The position numbers were made by a program, and so were the translations under genes. 64,000 nt of DNA from an uncultured Aquimarina sp. GTDB taxonomy: Bacteria; Bacteroidota; Bacteroidia; Flavobacteriales; Flavobacteriaceae. Location: NCBI GenBank assembly GCA_947503135.1, contig CANNCQ010000002.1, positions 90,793 to 154,792 of the forward strand. Reading direction: 5' to 3'. Position 1 is the first letter of the stretch; every line of letters begins with the position of its first letter. Below the pieces are notes generated by a model. The model ran no database searches and was not told the DNA's origin. It was given only the letters and a program-made list of their open reading frames with translations. Below, in pieces: positions 26,155 through 34,790 of this stretch.

Positions 26155-27969
26155 TTAATTTAAAAGTTCAATAACAACTCTTCTGTTTTTAGCTCTACCT
26201 TTTGCAGAGCTATTATTTGCTACAGGATTATCTTCCCCCTTACCAATTACGGATTGAAACCTAGATTGAGGAATTCCTCTTCCTCTTAAAAAGTTAACTA
26301 CAGCTTGAGCTCTTCTTTGTGACAAGTTGTAATTAGCATCAGTAGACCCTGTGTTATCAGTATGCCCTTCTAGTTTTAATTTAGAATCCTCAGCTTGTAT
26401 TAAAAGATTGTAAATGGTTTCTAGACTTTTAGCGGAAGATTGAGAAATATTTGCGCTTCCTGTATCGAAATTAATATTCCATTCGCCATGAGCTATTACC
26501 TTTGTGGCTTCCTTACTATAATCTGCTTTGTATGCTGTTCCAGATTCGATATCATTAATATTTTTAACAAAATAAAGGTTAACAGCTTCATCATAAGGAA
26601 CAATACGTTTAACAGATTCATTAAATCCAAATGGATTCAAATCTTTCAAATAATTAGAGACTTGGTTGTAAACAGCTTTGTAACGATTGGTTCCGTCTGT
26701 AATTCCATAGTATTGCATTACATCAGAATAATTGAAAACTCTTGATCCTCCCATGTTGTATGAAATGCCATTTTTAGTTCCAGTTTGGCCTTTGAACATC
26801 TTATACCAATACTTAGGTGTTTCAAGGTCATAAGTTTGAGCCACGGCTTCCGAAGCTCTTACTTGCCATTCGTCATATTGCTTCATTTGATTAGAGGCTG
26901 TAAGTGCTGATTTTAATATATTACTTACAATTTCAGGATGTTGAACTGACCATTCTTTAACAGCAATAACTGTAGTAGCCATTTGATTGTTAAATTCTTT
27001 GGTAGATGCGATATCAGTAAAACCACTTAAAGAATCAAATACCATTTTATCACCAGGAGTCCAAGTTGCACAACCGTCAATTTTTTTGTTGATAGTTTTT
27101 CCGGTTAATTTTCCGTTTTTAACAACTTTCAAAGGAACAGTCCATCCATTTTTTTGAGACTTAATTAATTCTTCAGCAGATTTTATATAGTCATCATCTT
27201 GCGATGGGTAAAAATTAACAGCTTCGGGATCATAAGTATTTGGGTCTGGGTTAACTTTTAATCCATTAGCGAAAGCATAGTTTAATGCTGTAACCCAATC
27301 TCCATCACCTAAAACGGTAGAGATTAAAGCTCCTTTCATACTACTAGGATCAACTTTCCAGCTAGGAGGTCCTATTAATTTGTCTTCCCCGTAGCTTATT
27401 CCTACAGCTCCAACTACTTGTACGTGATATTTGTCTTTTCCAAATTTGTCATCAAGAGCTTGTTGCATTGTACTAATATAAAAAGGAGCACCATCTCCCA
27501 TCATAATTATTGCAAAAGCACTCTTTTCAGAGTCGGGGAATTCTTCACCTCTGTCGAATTCTTCAACAAATTTCATTTGCATATTTCTAAGTTCTGAAAG
27601 CCAATCTTGACGAACAAAATCTAAATTCACTCCATTTTGTTCCATTAAGGAACCTTTGGTGGTTCTTGGACCTCCATTTGCAACTATAATTCCTGATTGA
27701 GCGTTCCATGCATAAGCAGCTATACGAACCAAAGGCTTGTCGCTTACTTTGCTAGAAACAGTAGTTGAAGGAAGTGCAATTTTTTTAGAATCCGTAATGT
27801 TATTTACTTCTTTTTTGTCAACGTTCATCCCATCAAGGGCTTTTGATTGTCCAACACGTAAACCAGGTGCAAAATAATACACTGCACTAAGTATTGCCCC
27901 TAAAAGTAGAACAACTATAAGCAATTCCGAGAGTGTGGTTAATTTTTTTGTTCTTAAAATGTTACCCAT
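26155..27969 (-). CDS. Membrane-anchored substrate-binding protein fused to an OmpA peptidoglycan-binding domain
   Basis: 604 residues. Residues 12-35 form one uncleaved-looking membrane anchor (LLIVVLLLGAILSAVYYF); there is no lipobox. Residues about 80-470 resemble a periplasmic binding protein of the NitT/TauT/NMT1 type (VRIAAYAWNAQSGIIVANGG near the start; the helical KEWSVQHPEIVSNILKSAL). Residues about 490-604 are an OmpA_C domain with FDTGSANIS, LEGHTDNTGSTDANYNLSQRRA and the C-terminal KNRRVVIEL; the Asp in TDNTG and the Arg in NRR bind diaminopimelate in known members. The protein would therefore bridge inner membrane and cell wall while presenting a ligand-binding domain to the downstream ABC permease. 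The ligand is unknown. Confidence 0.85.
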   Translation of the reverse strand: MGNILRTKKLTTLSELLIVVLLLGAILSAVYYFAPGLRVGQSKALDGMNVDKKEVNNITDSKKIALPSTTVSSKVSDKPLVRIAAYAWNAQSGIIVANGGPRTTKGSLMEQNGVNLDFVRQDWLSELRNMQMKFVEEFDRGEEFPDSEKSAFAIIMMGDGAPFYISTMQQALDDKFGKDKYHVQVVGAVGISYGEDKLIGPPSWKVDPSSMKGALISTVLGDGDWVTALNYAFANGLKVNPDPNTYDPEAVNFYPSQDDDYIKSAEELIKSQKNGWTVPLKVVKNGKLTGKTINKKIDGCATWTPGDKMVFDSLSGFTDIASTKEFNNQMATTVIAVKEWSVQHPEIVSNILKSALTASNQMKQYDEWQVRASEAVAQTYDLETPKYWYKMFKGQTGTKNGISYNMGGSRVFNYSDVMQYYGITDGTNRYKAVYNQVSNYLKDLNPFGFNESVKRIVPYDEAVNLYFVKNINDIESGTAYKADYSKEATKVIAHGEWNINFDTGSANISQSSAKSLETIYNLLIQAEDSKLKLEGHTDNTGSTDANYNLSQRRAQAVVNFLRGRGIPQSRFQSVIGKGEDNPVANNSSAKGRAKNRRVVIELLN

Positions 27970-28000
27970 TTTGTAATTAATTTAAAATATAGTTAATAAT

Positions 28001-29122
28001 TTAGTCAAACATCTGTCCAAAACCTCCGCTTTGTTGTTTGTCTTCCGCTGTTAATTTGTAATTCGGTTTACTGTATTTTTTGGAGTCAGGAATATAATCT
28101 TTCCCTGTTTTAATATTGTCTGCAAGGGAGTCTAATTGTGAGTATAATTCATCACTATCCAAATCGTATTTAGAGGTTAACATATCTATATCAGATAAGT
28201 TTTCTTGAGTTCGGGCGATATCCATAGCTACTGTTTCTGTAATTACATCTAAAGCATATTCTAACTCCCAGTCTTTAGTGAAATGCATTGCAGATTTAGC
28301 ACTGTCCGTAGCCTCTCTAGCAGATTTAGCAAATTCATATTCTTTCTCTAGCATTTCTATTGTTACCTCAAAGTCAGAAATTTTTATATCTATAGCTGTA
28401 CCTGCTAATGTAAGTTTACGATCTAATTTACCCATTACATTAGCTCTGGTTCCGTATTTTTGAATAAAATTTTTGCTTTGTTCCAGTTGATGAGAAACCC
28501 TTTGAGATTCGGACAGTTTTTTAGCTAGTCCACTATGAAGTTCTACATATTCATCAGTGTCTTTACCAGCAGAACCTTTTTCAGAAACAATGCGTTCCAT
28601 TTCTGTTTTAAGTTTTAGAGCTTGTTTTTGTAATATTAAAACTCTTTCTTGGTAACTTTTAGCATCTTTTTCAGCTTTAAAAGATTCAGCTTCCATATTA
28701 GCTTTTAAAGCTTTTATTTTTGCTTTAGATTCTTTAAAAACTTTTCTGTTTTTAAGCATTTTCATTTTTTGGTCCTGTAATTCTCCAAAAGGGTCATGCT
28801 TAATTAAAGATTTATGAATAGTTCTAGTAAGTCTTTTTAGCCCTTTAAAAATAATAGGTAGCATTAAAATGAAAAAGATTACAAAAATAGCTACACCAGC
28901 TAGTGCAATTATTTGTCCTAAGGCAGTAAATAATGGTGGTAATATATATACCCAAGCACCATAACCTAATGCTGCGAATAGTGCTATTTTTAAAGCGGCG
29001 TTTAACCCCTTTTCACCATTACGCCATTTGTTAGGGTTTAAAGAAATCTCTCCTTTTTCATCATCAAAATGTTTAAGGATTGGTAAGTCTAATACATGAC
29101 TTTTAGAAGCTTCTGTGTTCAT
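28001..29122 (-). CDS. Two-helix membrane protein with a long coiled coil
   Basis: 373 residues, family not recognised. Two adjacent membrane segments (about 42-62 and 66-94) come first. A long, highly charged, Ala/Lys/Glu-rich helical region (about 110-300) follows, which should form a coiled coil (KMLKNRKVFKESKAKIKALK, ERVLILQKQALKLKTEMERI). The C-terminal tail is polar and ends GGFGQMFD. The overall plan recalls PspA/ESCRT-III-like helical hairpins anchored by membrane helices, but no sequence signature proves it. It lies 31 bases before the substrate-binding/OmpA gene and 9 bases after the next coiled-coil gene, so it belongs to the cluster operon. Confidence 0.65.
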   Translation of the reverse strand: MNTEASKSHVLDLPILKHFDDEKGEISLNPNKWRNGEKGLNAALKIALFAALGYGAWVYILPPLFTALGQIIALAGVAIFVIFFILMLPIIFKGLKRLTRTIHKSLIKHDPFGELQDQKMKMLKNRKVFKESKAKIKALKANMEAESFKAEKDAKSYQERVLILQKQALKLKTEMERIVSEKGSAGKDTDEYVELHSGLAKKLSESQRVSHQLEQSKNFIQKYGTRANVMGKLDRKLTLAGTAIDIKISDFEVTIEMLEKEYEFAKSAREATDSAKSAMHFTKDWELEYALDVITETVAMDIARTQENLSDIDMLTSKYDLDSDELYSQLDSLADNIKTGKDYIPDSKKYSKPNYKLTAEDKQQSGGFGQMFD

Positions 29123-29131
29123 TGAATTTTC

Positions 29132-29824
29132 TTACAGGTTTTTTTTAATTCCGTCCATAACCGTTTTAATAGTTTCTAAAATTTTAGCTTTAGCTATATC
29201 ATTTGCGGCAATTTTTTGTTCTATGCTTAAAATCTCACTAAGTAAACTACTATCAGTAGTTTCAAGTTTTATTTTTTTGTTACTTATTTTAGTTTGTAAT
29301 TCTATAATTTGTTTTTCTAAAATTGAAATTTCAGAAACCAATTTATCTTTTTCTTTAAGTTGATTGTCTTTTATTTGTTCACGTTTGAAGTTTCCTTTTT
29401 CGGCGTATTGTTTGTGAACTTTATTGATTTCATCAATATAAAAGTCTGCACTTTTTAATAAAGATTCATTACTTGTTTTAGGGTCAGATAATTGAGCCAT
29501 GGTCATTGCCATTTGATAAACAGAAGGCTCGTTTGAATTGACAGCTTTTATTGCCTTAAAGAATTCATAAAAGTCGTACCCTGGCATGTTTAGAGAATCA
29601 AAACCTGATTGATACATTTCGACAACTGTATCAAGTACAGAATTGTTTACAGTATTTGAAGGAACAGGACTAGACTCTTCTATAGTATTTTGATTGGGGA
29701 ACTTGGTGTTACTATTATCATCTTTAGGGAAATTGGTGCTTTTAGATGATGCTTCTGTAGTAATACTTTCGTTAGCTCCCTCGTTTACAAAAAGTGATTT
29801 CCAGTTGAATTTTTCTTTTGCCAT
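29132..29824 (-). CDS. Soluble coiled-coil protein of the AAA/ABC cluster
   Basis: 230 residues, family not recognised. The first 65 residues are polar and low-complexity (rich in Ser, Thr and Asn). A small helical domain (about 66-110) with MPGYDFYEFFKAIKAV comes next and looks like the conserved core. The second half is a predicted coiled coil (about 135-225: EKDKLVSEISILEKQIIELQ). There is no signal peptide or membrane helix, so it should be cytoplasmic. Its tight spacing to the two-helix coiled-coil gene (9 bases) suggests that the products interact. Confidence 0.65.
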   Translation of the reverse strand: MAKEKFNWKSLFVNEGANESITTEASSKSTNFPKDDNSNTKFPNQNTIEESSPVPSNTVNNSVLDTVVEMYQSGFDSLNMPGYDFYEFFKAIKAVNSNEPSVYQMAMTMAQLSDPKTSNESLLKSADFYIDEINKVHKQYAEKGNFKREQIKDNQLKEKDKLVSEISILEKQIIELQTKISNKKIKLETTDSSLLSEILSIEQKIAANDIAKAKILETIKTVMDGIKKNL

Positions 29825-29968
29825 TAATAGCTATATTTAGATTTTAATACTTGAATAAAGTACTAAAAACAAATTTATATATTTTTTGTTGATTTTTTGA
29901 TTTAGAAATGCGAGTATTAATGATTTAACATAAAATATTCAAGATAAACAGCTTAAATTTGTATTTAA

Positions 29969-30469
29969 TTACTTAGAAAATCGATTCCAAGAAAAACGCA
30001 AAATAATCATTAATACAGCAAATACTATAATTAAATGTGTAAAGCTACCTAATATTAAAACTCCAAAGTAAGAACGCTGTAGAACAAATATAATTCCGAA
30101 AGCTATACTAATCATGACAAATAAACTAGAAAGTTTATTAAATCCTGGTAAGCGATTCATTTTTACTTTTTGATTTAAGATCACTATGGTAATGATCATG
30201 GCAATAATAGGAGCAAAATAAGATATAATACTTACCTTTAAAATATTAGTTTTTAAAAATAGTATATTATATAATAATAAAAATAGGGCTAACATTCCTG
30301 GTATAGTGACGCTATAAATTAAAATAGACATTATGTATTTTAAAGTATTAATGTTTTTGGAACTTACAATTATGTTTGCCATAAGAGAAAAAAACAGGAT
30401 TACTATAAAATATCCCAATACATAGTACTGATAGTTGTTAAAAAAATCTATTAAATCTTGAATACTCAT
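29969..30469 (-). CDS. Small polytopic membrane protein of the AAA/ABC cluster
   Basis: 166 residues, almost all hydrophobic, with about five membrane helices (for example YVLGYFIVILFFSLMANIIV, IPGMLALFLLLYNILF and THLIIVFAVLMIILRF). I recognise no family. It starts 12 bases after the AAA+ ATPase gene and is separated from the coiled-coil gene by 144 bases. Short basic loops suggest a cytoplasmic-in topology, but nothing suggests an active site. Its placement makes it the likely membrane partner of the ATPase. Confidence 0.6.
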   Translation of the reverse strand: MSIQDLIDFFNNYQYYVLGYFIVILFFSLMANIIVSSKNINTLKYIMSILIYSVTIPGMLALFLLLYNILFLKTNILKVSIISYFAPIIAMIITIVILNQKVKMNRLPGFNKLSSLFVMISIAFGIIFVLQRSYFGVLILGSFTHLIIVFAVLMIILRFSWNRFSK

Positions 30470-30481
30470 GTGTTATAGTTT

Positions 30482-31966
30482 TTATGTTTGGTCAAAAACA
30501 ATAATTTCTTTAATTGTTTTTTTTATTTCAGGAATATCTTCTTCTGTTAAGGACACTAAAACATCTTTTGATATTTCGGGTATTGATATAATTCGATTGG
30601 CTTGACGTTCTATGATTTTTTCAAATAAATTACGCATAGTTCGAGCATTTCCAAATCCCTTATGACGCTTTTTGTAAACCCCATGGATAATGTCGGATAA
30701 TTTTTCTTCAGCATCAGGAGTTAATTTAAAATCGGCTTTATGCGCATTAAGTTTAAAAATCTCCAAAAGTGTTTTTTCTTTGTAATGATTGAAAGTGAAA
30801 TAGCGATTAAATCGTGACTGTAAACCAGGGTTAGATTGAATAAATATTTCCATTTCATTAGGATAACCAGCAACAATAACAACTAAATTTTTACGATGAT
30901 CTTCCATTCTTTTCAAAAGTACCTCTATAGCCTCTTTACCAAAATCGTTATGCCCTCCGTTAGTAAGCGAATAAGCTTCGTCAATAAAAAGTACACCATC
31001 TTTAGCGGAAGTAATAATTTCATCAACTTTGATGGCTGTTTGACCAACATAACCAGCAACCATACCAGCCCTGTCAGTTTCAATTAAATGACCTTTTTTT
31101 AAGTAACCTAAATGTTTGAAAATTCTTCCAAGCATTCTAGCGACAGTTGTTTTACCTGTTCCAGGAGGTCCCATAAAAACAGTATGTAAAGAATTTTGAT
31201 TAATTTTTAATCCGTTCTCTTTTCTTATTTTTTGAATTTTAAGAAAGTTAGTGAGGTCTATCACATTTTTTTTAATGTGATCTAAACCAATAAGGCTATT
31301 CAATTCATTCATCACTTTTTCAAGGGAGTCATTTTCTGGAATATCACTATAATGCGATTGATCAATAGCTATTTTGGGATTATTAATTTTCTTAGATATA
31401 GTTTTAAGCATTTTTTCTTCTTCCGAGGATATTATATGGTCAGATTGAGCCATCAATAATGCTATTCTATTAATAAATGAAGAAATAGAATTAAAAAAGG
31501 GGCTGCTTAGTTTAGATAAAAGAAATGGGGATACAAATTCTGCTTTTAAAGAATCAATAGGCTCAAAGAAAGAGATTTTTTGTATTAAACGTACATTTTC
31601 ATGAATTTGGTTAGATAGTGTGAGCTGTTGTAGCTTTTCAATAGTTAAAGACTCTAATGAATTTTTTCCTTGTAATTTTTCATACAAAAAAATTAATATA
31701 AACTTTGCCTTTATAGGAATCTTAGAAAGGTTATCGTACATACCTGAATATGTATTATAAATTAGAACAATATCCCTTAGTAATAGATGTTGAGATTTAT
31801 AATTTGTGTCTTTGAATTCAAGATTTAAAATTGACTCAATTCCTTTTTTGTATTTTGCATTAGCATTTAATGAGATACAAATATCTAAAGCTTTATTACT
31901 TTCTAAACGTAATAATTCTATAAAATCAGGTGTAATATGTTGGTTTTTATTAATGTGTGTATTCAT
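30482..31966 (-). CDS. CbxX/CfxQ-type AAA+ ATPase with a TerB-like N-terminal segment
   Basis: 494 residues. The N-terminal half is helical. Residues about 160-195 (SSFINRIALLMAQSDHIISS, then EEEKMLKTISKKI) resemble the helix-acidic-loop-helix of TerB-type domains (compare ADGxIsxxEexxL). The AAA+ module has Walker A GPPGTGKT (266-273), the family-typical YVGQTA loop (306-311), Walker B LFIDEAY (326-332) and the arginine-finger region SRFNR (384-388), with a C-terminal lid helical domain. CbxX relatives remodel protein complexes; EccA of type VII secretion and red-type Rubisco activase are known examples. It is first in the leftward cluster and probably uses the cluster's coiled-coil or membrane proteins as substrates, by inference. 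Confidence 0.82.
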   Translation of the reverse strand: MNTHINKNQHITPDFIELLRLESNKALDICISLNANAKYKKGIESILNLEFKDTNYKSQHLLLRDIVLIYNTYSGMYDNLSKIPIKAKFILIFLYEKLQGKNSLESLTIEKLQQLTLSNQIHENVRLIQKISFFEPIDSLKAEFVSPFLLSKLSSPFFNSISSFINRIALLMAQSDHIISSEEEKMLKTISKKINNPKIAIDQSHYSDIPENDSLEKVMNELNSLIGLDHIKKNVIDLTNFLKIQKIRKENGLKINQNSLHTVFMGPPGTGKTTVARMLGRIFKHLGYLKKGHLIETDRAGMVAGYVGQTAIKVDEIITSAKDGVLFIDEAYSLTNGGHNDFGKEAIEVLLKRMEDHRKNLVVIVAGYPNEMEIFIQSNPGLQSRFNRYFTFNHYKEKTLLEIFKLNAHKADFKLTPDAEEKLSDIIHGVYKKRHKGFGNARTMRNLFEKIIERQANRIISIPEISKDVLVSLTEEDIPEIKKTIKEIIVFDQT

Positions 31967-32031
31967 ATATTTATAGCAAATTAAGTAATAATTTTAAATA
32001 TTTACATCTTTCATATAATAACATTCAACAA

Positions 32032-32418
32032 ATGAAAAATAAAATCGAAGCAGTAAAAGAATTTCATACCGCATATAAAATAGGATACAGAGAAACGCCT
32101 AAAGCAGATTTGGGAGCATCGAAAAACGAATTACGGTTCAATTTAATGAAAGAAGAGAATGAAGAATATTTTGAAGCGGCTCAAAATAATGACTTAGTTG
32201 AAGTAGCAGATGCTTTGGGAGACATGTTATATATACTATGCGGAACAATTATAGAGCATGGAATGCAGCATAAAATAGAAGAAGTGTTTAATGAAATTCA
32301 GCGTAGTAACATGAGTAAACTAGGTGCAGATGGACAACCAATTTACAGAGAAGATGGTAAAGTGCTAAAAGGACCTAACTATTTTAAACCCAATATAGCT
32401 GAAATTTTAGCAGACTAG
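32032..32418 (+). CDS. MazG-like nucleotide pyrophosphohydrolase
   Basis: 128 residues from the ATG at 32032; an earlier in-frame start would run into the divergent ATPase gene. The all-alpha NTP-PPase motif is visible as EENEEYFEAAQNNDLVEVADALGDMLYILCG, read here as EExxE followed by ExxDxxxD, the Mg-binding ladder of MazG/PRA-PH enzymes. C-terminally it has SNMSKLGADGQPIYREDGKV, common in the short Bacteroidota and phage versions. It probably hydrolyses a non-canonical or damaged nucleoside triphosphate; the substrate is unknown. Single gene upstream of dnaK. Confidence 0.82.
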   Translation: MKNKIEAVKEFHTAYKIGYRETPKADLGASKNELRFNLMKEENEEYFEAAQNNDLVEVADALGDMLYILCGTIIEHGMQHKIEEVFNEIQRSNMSKLGADGQPIYREDGKVLKGPNYFKPNIAEILAD

Positions 32419-32471
32419 TTTGTTGTTTTTTTCCACATATATTGATAAACATGCCTTATTACGAGTTAAAA

Positions 32472-32513
32472 TGACATCCTGTCAGTGCTTTTTCAATGGC
32501 ATAAAGATTGACT
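32472..32513 (+). promoter_or_regulatory. Candidate sigma-54-like promoter and inverted repeat upstream of dnaK
   Basis: TGACATCCTGTCA (32472-32484) is a TGACA-N3-TGTCA inverted repeat. Thirteen bases on, TGGCATAAAGATTGACT (32497-32513) fits the -24/-12 pattern TGGCAy-N5-TTGnw except that the -12 GC reads GA. The implied start point near 32523 leaves a 38-base leader before dnaK. Recognised by eye only. Confidence 0.4.
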
Positions 32514-32560
32514 ATTAGGAAATGTAAAAATTAACAAAACACTTAAAAAAATATAAGTTT

Positions 32561-34465
32561 ATGTCTAAGATTATTGGAATAGATTTAGGAACAACCAACT
32601 CTTGTGTTTCCGTAATGGAAGGTAATGAGCCTGTGGTAATTCCTAACGCAGAAGGAAAAAGAACAACACCATCGGTTATCGCATTTGTAGAAGGTGGTGA
32701 AATTAAAGTAGGTGATCCAGCAAAACGTCAAGCAGTTACTAACCCAACAAAAACCATAGCATCTATTAAAAGATTTATGGGGAATAAATTTTCTGAATCT
32801 TCTAAAGAGGCAGAAAGAGCAGCATATAACGTTGTAAAAGGAGATAATGATACACCTCGTGTAGATATTGACGGTCGTTTGTATACACCTCAAGAACTTT
32901 CAGCAATGACGCTTCAGAAAATGAAGAAGACAGCCGAAGATTACTTGGGACAAGATGTAAGCAGAGCAGTAATTACAGTACCTGCTTACTTTAATGATGC
33001 ACAAAGGCAAGCAACTAAAGAAGCAGGAGAAATTGCAGGTTTAACAGTTGAACGTATTATTAATGAGCCAACTGCTGCTGCATTAGCTTATGGATTAGAT
33101 AAAAAAGATTCAGATCAAAAAATAGTTGTTTTTGATTTTGGAGGTGGTACTCATGATGTTTCTATCCTTGAATTGGGAGATGGAGTATTCGAAGTATTGG
33201 CAACTGATGGTGATACACATTTGGGTGGAGATGATGTAGATCAAAAAATTATTGATTGGTTAGCAGACGAATTTAAGTCTGAAGAAAACATGGACTTGCG
33301 TCAAGATCCAATGGCTTTACAACGTTTAAAAGAAGCAGCCGAAAAAGCGAAGATTGAATTATCATCTTCTGCAACTACGGAAATTAACTTACCGTATATA
33401 ACAGCTACAGCTGCAGGACCGAAACACTTGGTACGTAGTTTATCAAAAGCAAAGTTTGACCAGTTAATTGACGATTTAGTTAAAAGAACAATAGCACCTT
33501 GTCAAACAGCACTTAAAAGTGCAGGATTAACTATTAGTGATATTGATGAAGTTATTTTAGTAGGTGGTTCTACACGTATTCCAGCAGTACAGGAAGCAGT
33601 TGAAAAATTCTTTGGTAAAGCACCAAGTAAAGGAGTTAACCCAGATGAAGTTGTTGCATTAGGAGCGGCTATTCAAGGTGGTGTATTAACAGGCGATGTA
33701 AAAGATGTATTACTTTTAGATGTAACGCCACTTTCTTTAGGTATTGAAACAATGGGTAATGTAATGACTAAACTTATTGAGGCCAATACAACTATACCTA
33801 CAAAAAAGTCTCAAGTGTTCTCTACGGCTGCAGACAACCAACCAAGTGTTGAAATTCATGTATTGCAAGGTGAGCGCCCAATGGCAGCAGATAATAAAAC
33901 TATCGGTCGTTTTCATTTAAGTGACATTCCACCAGCACAACGTGGAGTTCCTCAAATTGAAGTAACTTTTGATATTGATGCTAACGGTATTATTAAAGTA
34001 TCTGCAACGGATAAAGCTACAGGAAAATCTCAGGATATTCGTATTGAAGCATCTTCAGGATTAACAGAAGAGGAAATCCAAAAAATGAAGCAAGAAGCAG
34101 AAGCTAATGCAGATGCGGACAAAGCAGCTAAAGAAACAGCTGATAAATTGAATGAAGCTGATGGGATGATTTTCCAAACAGAAAAGCAATTAAAAGAATT
34201 TGGAGATAAATTATCTGATGATAAAAAAGCTCCAATAGAAGCAGCTTTAGAAGAGTTGAAAAAAGCATACGAAACTAAAGATGTAGCTGTAATTACACCA
34301 GCGTTAGATAAAATTAATGAATTGTGGAAAGCTGCTAGTGAAGAAATGTATAAAGCACAAGCAGAAGCTCAAGGTGGTGCAGGTGCTCCAGGAGGAGAGC
34401 CTCAACAACCAGAAGGAGATGCTTCTAACGATGTTGAAGATGTAGATTTTGAAGAAGTAAAATAG
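32561..34465 (+). CDS. dnaK: Chaperone DnaK (Hsp70)
   Basis: 634 residues, full length. ATPase domain motifs are [17 protein letters not shown] (start), [13 protein letters not shown] (Phe of the usual GGGTFD replaced by His, as I recall for flavobacterial DnaK) and [11 protein letters not shown]. The interdomain linker [15 protein letters not shown] follows, then the substrate-binding beta domain and a helical lid. A Gly/Ala-rich tail ends in [11 protein letters not shown]. It refolds proteins with DnaJ and GrpE, neither encoded here. A possible stress promoter lies upstream and a terminator 25 bases downstream. Confidence 0.97.
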   Translation: MSKIIGIDLGTTNSCVSVMEGNEPVVIPNAEGKRTTPSVIAFVEGGEIKVGDPAKRQAVTNPTKTIASIKRFMGNKFSESSKEAERAAYNVVKGDNDTPRVDIDGRLYTPQELSAMTLQKMKKTAEDYLGQDVSRAVITVPAYFNDAQRQATKEAGEIAGLTVERIINEPTAAALAYGLDKKDSDQKIVVFDFGGGTHDVSILELGDGVFEVLATDGDTHLGGDDVDQKIIDWLADEFKSEENMDLRQDPMALQRLKEAAEKAKIELSSSATTEINLPYITATAAGPKHLVRSLSKAKFDQLIDDLVKRTIAPCQTALKSAGLTISDIDEVILVGGSTRIPAVQEAVEKFFGKAPSKGVNPDEVVALGAAIQGGVLTGDVKDVLLLDVTPLSLGIETMGNVMTKLIEANTTIPTKKSQVFSTAADNQPSVEIHVLQGERPMAADNKTIGRFHLSDIPPAQRGVPQIEVTFDIDANGIIKVSATDKATGKSQDIRIEASSGLTEEEIQKMKQEAEANADADKAAKETADKLNEADGMIFQTEKQLKEFGDKLSDDKKAPIEAALEELKKAYETKDVAVITPALDKINELWKAASEEMYKAQAEAQGGAGAPGGEPQQPEGDASNDVEDVDFEEVK

Positions 34466-34490
34466 CTTTATAAGAAATTTTTAAATATAG

Positions 34491-34520
34491 AAAACCTCGA
34501 CCATTATTGGTTGGGGTTTT
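34491..34520 (+). terminator. Terminator of dnaK
   Basis: A 13-bp stem, AAAACCTCGACCA / TGGTTGGGGTTTT, with two G-T pairs and a 4-base loop, followed by TTGTTATT. Confidence 0.85.
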
Positions 34521-34529
34521 TTGTTATTA

Positions 34530-34551
34530 ATTTATTCGCTAGCGAATAAAT
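34530..34551. repeat. 22-base perfect palindrome
   Basis: The core TTTATTCGCTAGCGAATAAA (34531-34550), with one further matching base on each side, reads the same on both strands. With no loop it is unlikely to be a terminator; it could be a dimeric regulator site. It lies 240 bases upstream of the gene at 34791. Confidence 0.5.
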
Positions 34552-34790
34552 AAAAAATTAAATTGAAAATCAATTTAAATGTAGTAGCAATTATAAAATT
34601 GAAAACTAACATTTGGTAATAGCTAGTTGAAAAAAGAAATCGTATTGACATGGTGTAAGCTTAGATAACATTAATTTAACTTTTTGTAATTAACGCAAGT
34701 TCTTCCTTAAAAAAGATGTAAATCATTGTATTTTAGTGGTTAATCACTATTTTTATAATAAAACTTAACTTTTTCTTAAGCAAAAAAAAT

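Larger units (their letters stand above)
34466..34790. other. Gene-free region between dnaK and the next gene
   Basis: 325 bases holding the dnaK terminator and the 22-base perfect palindrome at 34530-34551, then an AT-rich upstream region of the membrane/PH-like gene. No gene in any frame. Confidence 0.6.
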
